Assembly: GCF_001578705.1 (NCBI RefSeq)
Contig: NZ_KQ969037.1
Coordinates: forward strand, 190,055 to 254,054
Direction: 5' to 3'
Source: Streptococcus oralis
Lineage (GTDB): Bacteria; Bacillota; Bacilli; Lactobacillales; Streptococcaceae
DNA length: 64,000 bases
In this document: positions 58,677 to 64,000 of the stretch, in pieces
How positions within the stretch are numbered: the stretch's first letter is position 1
Layout: every line of letters begins with the position of its first letter
Translations under genes and position numbers: made by a program
The notes under the pieces: generated by a model
What the model saw: the letters and a program-made list of their open reading frames with translations, nothing else
Told to the model about the DNA's origin: nothing
Databases searched by the model: none

Positions 58677-59228
58677 ATGAATATTTGGACCAAATTAGCA
58701 ATGTTTTCTTTCTTTGAAACGGAACGCTTGTATTTGCGTCCTTTCTTTTTTAGTGACAGTCAAGCGTTTTTCGAGATTGCTTCAAACCCTGAGAATTTGC
58801 AGTTTATTTTTCCCAGTCAAGCAAGTTTGGAAGAAAGTCAGTACGCACTTGCTAACTATTTTATGAAGAATCCTCTAGGTGTTTGGGCAATTTGTCTCCA
58901 AGGAAATCAGGAAATGATTGGCTCCATTAAATTTGAAAAAATAGATGAAATCAAAAAAGAAGCAGAAATTGGTTACTTCTTAAAAAAAGATTCTTGGTCA
59001 CAAGGTTTTATGACAGAAGTAGTTAGTAAGCTTTGTCAGCTTTCATTTGAAGAATTTGGTTTAAAACAATTATCCATCATCACTCATCTGGAGAATCAAG
59101 CTAGTCAAAAAGTAGCCTTAAAATCGGGCTTTAGTCTCTTCCGACAGTTTAAGGGGAGCGATCGCTATACACGAAAAATGAGAGACTACCTTGAATTTCG
59201 ATACGTTAAAGGAGAATTCAGTGAGTAA
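58677..59228 (+). CDS. GNAT acetyltransferase, RimJ/RimL type
   Basis: A 183-residue acetyltransferase of the Acetyltransf_3 type: ETERLYLRPFFFSDSQAFFEIASNPE at the start, IGSIKFEKIDEIKKEAEIGYFLKKDSWSQGFMTEV around the acetyl-CoA loop, and NQASQKVALKSGF. The CoA-loop glycines are reduced (W-S-Q-G-F-M). The substrate is unknown. ATG 58677 has GAGGTGAT just upstream. It begins 15 bases after murA and overlaps the CBS gene by 8 bases. Confidence 0.85.
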   Translation: MNIWTKLAMFSFFETERLYLRPFFFSDSQAFFEIASNPENLQFIFPSQASLEESQYALANYFMKNPLGVWAICLQGNQEMIGSIKFEKIDEIKKEAEIGYFLKKDSWSQGFMTEVVSKLCQLSFEEFGLKQLSIITHLENQASQKVALKSGFSLFRQFKGSDRYTRKMRDYLEFRYVKGEFSE

Positions 59229-60498
59229 ACACCAAGAAATCTTAAGTTATCTGGAAGAGTTACCAATAGGAAAACGTGTCAGCGTTCGTAGTATTTCAAA
59301 TCACCTAGGTGTCAGTGATGGGACGGCTTATCGTGCCATTAAAGAAGCTGAAAATCGTGGAATTGTAGAAACTCGACCTCGTAGTGGAACCATTCGTGTC
59401 AAATCTCAGAAAGTGGCTATTGAAAAACTGACCTATGCAGAGATTGCAGAAGTCACCTCCTCTGAAGTTTTAGCTGGTCAGGAAGGGCTGGAGAGAGAAT
59501 TTAGCAAATTCTCCATTGGGGCCATGACCGAGCAGAATATTTTGTCCTATCTGAATGATGGTGGTCTTTTGATCGTAGGTGACCGTACTCGTATTCAACT
59601 TTTAGCTCTGGAAAATGAAAATGCGGTCCTCGTGACGGGTGGTTTTCATGTGCACGAGGATGTACTGAAACTTGCTAATCAGAAAGGAATTCCTGTTTTA
59701 CGAAGTAAGCATGATACTTTTACAGTTGCGACCATGATCAACAGAGCTCTCTCAAATGTTCAAATCAAAACCGATATTCTGACAGTTGAAAAGCTCTATC
59801 GTCCTAGCCATGAGTATGGTTTCTTAAGAGAAACGGACACAGTGAAAGATTATCTAGACTTGGTACGCAAGAATCGAAGTAGTCGTTTCCCTGTCATCAA
59901 TCAGCACCAAGTGGTTGTGGGAGTTGTTACCATGCGTGACGCAGGGGACAAATCCCCTAGCACGACGATTGATAAGGTGATGACGCGCAGCATTTTCGTA
60001 ACAGGATTAGCGACCAATATTGCCAATGTCAGTCAACGAATGATTGCAGAAGACTTTGAGATGGTCCCAGTCGTGAGAAGCAATCAAACTTTGCTCGGAG
60101 TTGTGACGAGACGAGATGTTATGGATAAGATGAGTCGTTCTCAAGTTTCAGCCTTGCCGACTTTTTCAGAGCAAATCGGTCAGAAGTTGTCTTATCATCA
60201 CGACGAAGTTGTGATTACAGTTGAGCCCTTTATGCTTGAGAAGAACGGGGTTTTAGCAAATGGTGTTCTTGCTGAAATTTTAACTCACATGACACAGGAT
60301 TTGGTGACAAATAGTAGACGCAATCTCATCATCGAGCAGATGCTAATTTACTTCTTGCAGGCTGTTCAGATAGATGATACTTTGCGGATTCAGGCACGTA
60401 TTATTCACCACACGAGACGCTCAGCCATTATTGATTATGATATTTATCATGGTCATCAAATTGTATCAAAAGCAAACGTTACAGTCAAAATCAATTAG
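59221..60498 (+). CDS. HTH-DRTGG-CBS-hotdog regulator (YtoI-like)
   Basis: A 425-residue multidomain protein. The N-terminal GntR-like helix-turn-helix (about 1-65, KRVSVRSISNHLGVSDGTAYRAIKEAE) is followed by a DRTGG domain (about 70-180), two CBS motifs (about 190-300, FPVINQHQVVVGVVTMRDA and MVPVVRSNQTLLGVVTRRDVMDK) and a thioesterase-like hotdog C-terminus (about 310-425). It resembles Bacillus YtoI, of unknown function. CBS domains suggest nucleotide sensing. The GTG start has AAAGGAGAA six bases upstream. It precedes map by 15 bases. Confidence 0.88.
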   Translation: MSKHQEILSYLEELPIGKRVSVRSISNHLGVSDGTAYRAIKEAENRGIVETRPRSGTIRVKSQKVAIEKLTYAEIAEVTSSEVLAGQEGLEREFSKFSIGAMTEQNILSYLNDGGLLIVGDRTRIQLLALENENAVLVTGGFHVHEDVLKLANQKGIPVLRSKHDTFTVATMINRALSNVQIKTDILTVEKLYRPSHEYGFLRETDTVKDYLDLVRKNRSSRFPVINQHQVVVGVVTMRDAGDKSPSTTIDKVMTRSIFVTGLATNIANVSQRMIAEDFEMVPVVRSNQTLLGVVTRRDVMDKMSRSQVSALPTFSEQIGQKLSYHHDEVVITVEPFMLEKNGVLANGVLAEILTHMTQDLVTNSRRNLIIEQMLIYFLQAVQIDDTLRIQARIIHHTRRSAIIDYDIYHGHQIVSKANVTVKIN

Positions 60499-60513
60499 AA
60501 TCTAGGAGAAAAA

Positions 60514-61374
60514 ATGATAACTTTAAAATCAGCACGTGAAATCGAAGCTATGGACAAGGCTGGTGATTTCCTAGCGAGTATCCATATTGGCTTACGCGAT
60601 TTGATTAAGCCAGGCGTGGATATGTGGGAAGTAGAAGAGTATGTTCGTCGCCGTTGTAAAGAGGAGAATTTCCTTCCTCTACAGATTGGCGTGGATGGCG
60701 CAGTCATGGATTATCCCTATGCCACTTGTTGCTCTCTCAACGACGAAGTTGCTCATGCTTTTCCACGCCATTACATCTTGAAAGATGGCGATTTACTCAA
60801 GGTTGACATGGTTTTGGGAGGCCCTATTGCCAAATCAGACCTCAATGTATCTAAACTCAACTTTAATAATGTTGAGCAAATGAAAAAATACACCCAAAAT
60901 TATACTGGCGGTCTAGCAGACTCATGTTGGGCTTATGCAGTTGGTAGACCGTCTGAAGAAGTGAAAAACCTGATGGACGTGACCAAGGAAGCTATGTATA
61001 TAGGGATTGAGCAAGCCGTCGTTGGAAACCGTATTGGCGATATCGGTGCAGCAATTCAGGAATATGCTGAAAGTCGCGGTTATGGTGTCGTTCGTGATTT
61101 GGTTGGTCATGGTGTTGGTCCAACTATGCACGAAGAACCAATGGTTCCTAACTACGGTATAGCAGGTCGTGGGCTCCGTCTCCGTGAAGGAATGGTGCTA
61201 ACCATTGAACCCATGATCAATACTGGTGACTGGGAAATTGATACAGATATGAAGACTGGCTGGGCTCATAAGACTATTGATGGCGGCCTATCTTGCCAAT
61301 ATGAACACCAGTTCGTGATTACCAAAGATGGACCTGTTATCTTGACCAGTCAAGGTGAAGAAGGAACTTATTAA
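60514..61374 (+). CDS. map: Methionine aminopeptidase type I
   Basis: A 286-residue enzyme removing initiator Met. Metal ligands appear as the two Asp in VDMVLGGPIAKSDLN (which replaces the usual D-x10-D), His in GHGVGPTMHEEP, Glu in LTIEPMI and Glu in QYEHQFVI. There is an insert of about 20-30 residues after the second Asp region (NFNNVEQMKKYTQNYTGGLADSC) relative to E. coli MAP, typical of streptococci. TAGGAGAA precedes the ATG. A hairpin terminator lies 90 bases downstream. Confidence 0.95.
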   Translation: MITLKSAREIEAMDKAGDFLASIHIGLRDLIKPGVDMWEVEEYVRRRCKEENFLPLQIGVDGAVMDYPYATCCSLNDEVAHAFPRHYILKDGDLLKVDMVLGGPIAKSDLNVSKLNFNNVEQMKKYTQNYTGGLADSCWAYAVGRPSEEVKNLMDVTKEAMYIGIEQAVVGNRIGDIGAAIQEYAESRGYGVVRDLVGHGVGPTMHEEPMVPNYGIAGRGLRLREGMVLTIEPMINTGDWEIDTDMKTGWAHKTIDGGLSCQYEHQFVITKDGPVILTSQGEEGTY

Positions 61375-61388
61375 AAATGAAGGGAGCT

Positions 61389-61415
61389 TGTACCGCCCCC
61401 AAAAAGTTAGACAGA
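61389..61415. mobile_element. Remnant terminus of an IS3-family element
   Basis: TGTACCGCCCCCAAAAAGTTAGACAG looks like the terminal inverted repeat of IS150/IS861-group elements of streptococci. No matching second end or transposase is present. Confidence 0.5.
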
Positions 61416-61455
61416 AAAATCAGCTCTTTGTCAACTGTAGTGAGTTGAAGTCAGC

Positions 61456-61592
61456 TAAGATCGAGAAAGGACAAATTTCGTCCTTTCTTTTTTGATATTT
61501 AGAGCAATGAAAATACGGTTTTTGAAATTTTTAAAATTCCGAAAACCAAAGGCATTTCGTTTGATGAGTTTAATGAGGTTATTAGTAGCTTT
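61456..61592 (-). pseudogene. C-terminal remnant of an ISL3-family (IS1167-type) transposase
   Basis: On the minus strand the frame reads ATNNLIKLIKRNAFGFRNFK and continues NFKNRIFIALNIKKERTKFV to a stop at 61456-61458. This matches the end of IS1167-like ISL3 transposases (NNLIKxxKRxAFGxRNFxNFKxRI). About 45 codons remain; the rest of the gene is missing on the upstream side. It is a scar of an old insertion between map and ccdA. Confidence 0.75.
61465..61494 (+). terminator. Terminator after map, within the IS scar
   Basis: Perfect stem GAAAGGAC/GTCCTTTC with an eight-base loop and T6. It is probably contributed by the insertion-sequence remnant. Confidence 0.8.
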
Positions 61593-61697
61593 TCATTATA
61601 GGTCATATGGGACTTTTTTGTGCAAGATTTCTAAATAAACTGATTAAATTCCTATTTTTCCCTATCATTGTCCCTGTTTTTTCTTAGAGTTAGGAAT

Positions 61698-61703
61698 TAT
61701 AAT
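61698..61703 (+). promoter_or_regulatory. -10 box of the ccdA operon
   Basis: TATAAT 32 bases before ccdA; no convincing -35 at normal spacing. The 105 bases between the scar and this box show nothing else. Confidence 0.5.
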
Positions 61704-61735
61704 AGACTTATCAAATCAAAGAATGGAGGAAGGCA

Positions 61736-62446
61736 ATGGATAATATAATCTTTTTTATCAGTGTTTTTCTTGCTGGAATTCTTTCCTTCTTTTCTCCTTG
61801 CATTTTACCCTTGTTACCGGTCTATGCAGGGGTCTTGTTGGATGACAAAGATGGTGCTCAGGCTTCTAGCGAAAAATTTTCAATCTCAGTTGTTAGTTTA
61901 TTGCGAACTCTGGCCTTTATAGCGGGGATCTCTTTTATCTTTATCTTACTGGGCTATGGAGCTGGTTTTTTAGGCAATTTGCTGTATGCTTCTTGGTTTC
62001 AGTATGTGACGGGTGCGATTATCATTCTCTTGGGCTTGCACCAGATGGAAGTCTTACATTTGCAGGGGCTCTACAAGGAAAGAAGGCTACAATTAAAGAG
62101 ACAAGGGCAAAAGGGTAACGGCTATAGTCAGGCATTTTTACTGGGGTTGACCTTTAGTTTTGCTTGGACGCCATGTGTGGGGCCGGTTCTGGGGTCTGTT
62201 TTGGCCTTGGCGGCTTCAGGTGGCTCAGGTGCTTGGCAGGGAGCTGGTCTCATGTTGGTTTACACGCTGGGTTTGGCGCTACCATTTTTAGTTCTAGCTC
62301 TCGCCTCCAGCTATGTTTTGAAACATTTCCGAAAACTGCATCCTTACCTCGGAATCCTCAAAAAAGTGGGTGGTTTCCTCATTATCCTGATGGGAATCTT
62401 GGTGCTTTTGGGAAATGCTTCCATTTTGACTACATTATTTGAATAG
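61736..62446 (+). CDS. ccdA: Cytochrome c biogenesis/thiol electron transporter CcdA
   Basis: A 236-residue membrane protein with six transmembrane helices that carries reducing electrons from cytosolic thioredoxin across the membrane. The paired cysteines are in FFSPCILPLLPVY (about residue 22) and FAWTPCVGPVLG (about residue 146). AATGGAGGAAGG precedes the ATG. It is followed at 13 bases by the lipoprotein thioredoxin that it reduces, and then by msrAB; this trio is known in pneumococcus as CcdA1-Etrx1-MsrAB. Confidence 0.94.
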   Translation: MDNIIFFISVFLAGILSFFSPCILPLLPVYAGVLLDDKDGAQASSEKFSISVVSLLRTLAFIAGISFIFILLGYGAGFLGNLLYASWFQYVTGAIIILLGLHQMEVLHLQGLYKERRLQLKRQGQKGNGYSQAFLLGLTFSFAWTPCVGPVLGSVLALAASGGSGAWQGAGLMLVYTLGLALPFLVLALASSYVLKHFRKLHPYLGILKKVGGFLIILMGILVLLGNASILTTLFE

Positions 62447-62459
62447 AGAGGAAAAAGAA

Positions 62460-63023
62460 ATGAAAAAATGGCAAACATGTCTCCTTGGAGTAGGCTCAAT
62501 CTGTTGCTTGGCAGCCTGTTCGGCTAAAAACATGTCAGACGAGTCTACTATGAAGGAGCAATCCAAAACAGAACAAGTTAGTTCACAAACTGCGACTAAA
62601 GGTCAGGAAGTCGCTGATTTTGAACTGACAGGTGTAGATGGCAAGACCTATCGTTTGTCTGATTACAAGGGCAAGAAAGTCTATCTCAAATTCTGGGCTT
62701 CTTGGTGTTCCATCTGTCTAGCCAGCCTTCCAGATACGGATGAAATTGCTAAAGAAGCTGGTGATGACTATGTGGTCTTGACAGTGGTGTCTCCTGGACA
62801 CAAGGGGGAGCAATCTGAAGCGGACTTTAAGAATTGGTACAAGGGATTGGATTATAAAAATTTTCCAGTTTTAATTGATCCACCAGGTAAACTCTTGGAA
62901 AGTTATGGTGTCCGTTCTTATCCGACTCAAGCCTTTATAGACAAGGAAGGCAAGCTGGTCAAAACGCAACCAGGTTTTATGGATAAGGATATGATTTTAA
63001 AAGAATTGAAAGAAATGGGGTAG
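62460..63023 (+). CDS. Surface thioredoxin-like lipoprotein (Etrx type)
   Basis: A 187-residue lipoprotein. Signal peptide with lipobox LAAC (Cys at about residue 20) and a Ser/Thr/Lys-rich linker. The TlpA-like thioredoxin domain (about 55-187) has the active motif WASWCSICLASLPD, with CSIC in place of CGPC. It passes electrons from CcdA to MsrAB on the cell surface. Start ATG at 62460 has GAGAGGAAA upstream and gives an intact signal peptide; an upstream TTG does not. Confidence 0.92.
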   Translation: MKKWQTCLLGVGSICCLAACSAKNMSDESTMKEQSKTEQVSSQTATKGQEVADFELTGVDGKTYRLSDYKGKKVYLKFWASWCSICLASLPDTDEIAKEAGDDYVVLTVVSPGHKGEQSEADFKNWYKGLDYKNFPVLIDPPGKLLESYGVRSYPTQAFIDKEGKLVKTQPGFMDKDMILKELKEMG

Positions 63024-63033
63024 AGAAAGGCTA

Positions 63034-64000
63034 TGAATGATAAAGTAAAACTTTTTGTCTTGGCAGGGGTCATTCTCCTAGCCATAACCGGTTTCTATTT
63101 TCTATTGACGCGAAATGCAGGGCAGACAGATAGCTCGCAAATTGAGAAAGCATCAGTTAGCCAAGGAGGAAAAACAGTGAAAAAAACAGAAGTGAGCAAA
63201 GACGCAGACTTGCACGAAATTTATCTAGCTGGGGGATGTTTCTGGGGAGTGGAGGAATACTTCTCACGCGTTCCCGGAGTGACAGATGCCGTTTCAGGTT
63301 ATGCAAACGGTAGAGGGGAAACAACCAAGTACGAATTGATCAATCAAACAGGACATGCAGAGACTGTCCATGTCACCTATGATGCCAATCAAATTTCCCT
63401 CAAGGAACTCCTGCTTCATTACTTCCGCATCATTAATCCAACCAGCAAAAATAAACAAGGAAATGATGTGGGGACCCAGTACCGTACCGGTGTTTATTAC
63501 ACAGATGACAAGGATTTAGAGGTGATTAATCAAGTCTTTGATGAGGTGGCTAAGAAATACGATCAACCTCTGGCAGTTGAAAAGGAAAACTTGAAGAATT
63601 TTGTGGTGGCTGAGGATTATCACCAAGACTACCTAAAGAAAAATCCAAATGGCTACTGTCATATCAATGTCAATCAGGCTGCCTACCCCGTCATCGATGC
63701 CAGCAAATATCCTAAACCAAGTGATGAGGAATTGAAGAAGACCTTGTCACCTGAGGAGTATGTAGTTACCCAGAAAAATCAAACAGAACGGGCCTTTTCA
63801 AACTGCTATTGGGATAAATTTGAATCCGGTATCTATGTGGATGTCGCAACTGGCGAACCTCTCTTTTCATCAAAGGACAAGTTTGAGTCTGGTTGTGGTT
63901 GGCCTAGTTTCACCCAACCAATCAGTCCAGATGTTGCTACCTACAAGGAAGATAAGTCCTACAATATGACGCGCATGGAAGTGAGAAGCCGAGTTGGAGA
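63034..64000 (+). CDS. msrAB: Peptide methionine sulfoxide reductase MsrA/MsrB fusion, 5' part
   Basis: The gene is cut by the window end after 322 codons. An N-terminal membrane anchor (about 5-26) places it outside the cell. The MsrA domain (about 61-210) has catalytic Cys69 in [11 protein letters not shown] and the [11 protein letters not shown] segment. The MsrB domain begins near residue 240 ([18 protein letters not shown]), with the zinc Cys of GCGWPSF. The catalytic Cys of MsrB lies beyond the edge. It repairs oxidised methionine in surface proteins, reduced by the upstream thioredoxin. AGAAAGG precedes its ATG. Confidence 0.95.

Noticed and set aside
61440-61735. A complete insertion sequence between map and ccdA
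   Set aside because: Only about 45 codons of an ISL3 transposase end and a single IS3-type terminus remain.

Overview
The window is 64 kb of a low-GC, gene-dense Firmicutes chromosome and is almost certainly from a mitis-group Streptococcus (S. mitis, S. oralis or S. pneumoniae type). This rests on a choline-binding LytB glucosaminidase, the CiaRH two-component pair, PmrA, a PavA/RqcH homologue, CoiA preceded by a ComX-type box, a CpoA-type glycolipid glycosyltransferase pair, and the CcdA / lipoprotein thioredoxin / MsrAB repair set. Promoters are dominated by extended -10 (TGnTATAAT) boxes and Shine-Dalgarno sites by AGGAG, as usual in this genus. No tRNA, rRNA, CRISPR array or complete insertion sequence was seen.

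Layout. 1-2354: the end of pyrD, then lytB. 2438-5917: six small accessory genes (DUF2829, SDR, Nudix, GNAT, a lone PEP-utiliser-like barrel, ASCH). 6040-10697: pepN and ciaRH. 11187-17063: a U32 protein, then the nucleoside/pentose salvage genes rpiA-deoB-DUF1697-punA-deoD. An 840-bp non-coding, hairpin-rich repeat array lies between punA and deoD. 17096-18751: rqcH/pavA on the minus strand. 18856-27487: a long block of housekeeping genes, ybeY-dgkA-era-mutM-coaE-pmrA-rpmG-secG, then rnr-smpB-tehB. 27665-33388: an orphan Card1/Can2-like CARF nuclease, coiA, pepF, an O-methyltransferase and prsA. 33578-37521: ftsW and ppc. 37590-40633: a T-box (Trp specifier) controlled ABC transporter. 40830-44046: dnaG-rpoD-DUF59. 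44160-48484: two glycolipid glycosyltransferases, small membrane proteins, obg and a 57-aa protein. 48540-51300: argR and pepX on the minus strand. 51466-57227: dnaE, pfkA, pyk. 57402-61374: murA-GNAT-CBS regulator-map. 61389-61592: insertion-sequence scars. 61736-64000: ccdA, a thioredoxin lipoprotein and the start of msrAB.

How genes work together. RpiA, DeoB, PunA and DeoD form a ribose-phosphate and nucleoside salvage route. DnaG and RpoD are the macromolecular-synthesis pair. The two GT4 enzymes build membrane glycolipids. CcdA feeds electrons to the surface thioredoxin, which reduces MsrAB. RNase R and SmpB act together in trans-translation and RNA decay.

Most unusual points. (1) A three-cassette structured-RNA array lies before deoD, and its hairpins change by compensating base changes between copies. 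(2) A CARF-domain nuclease of the Card1/Can2 (DUF1887) type has no CRISPR locus in sight and sits directly beside a competence gene. (3) A free-standing PEP-utiliser barrel lacks the expected catalytic cysteine. (4) Two genes appear to be transcribed as leaderless mRNAs. Everything is read by eye from the sequence, with no database search.
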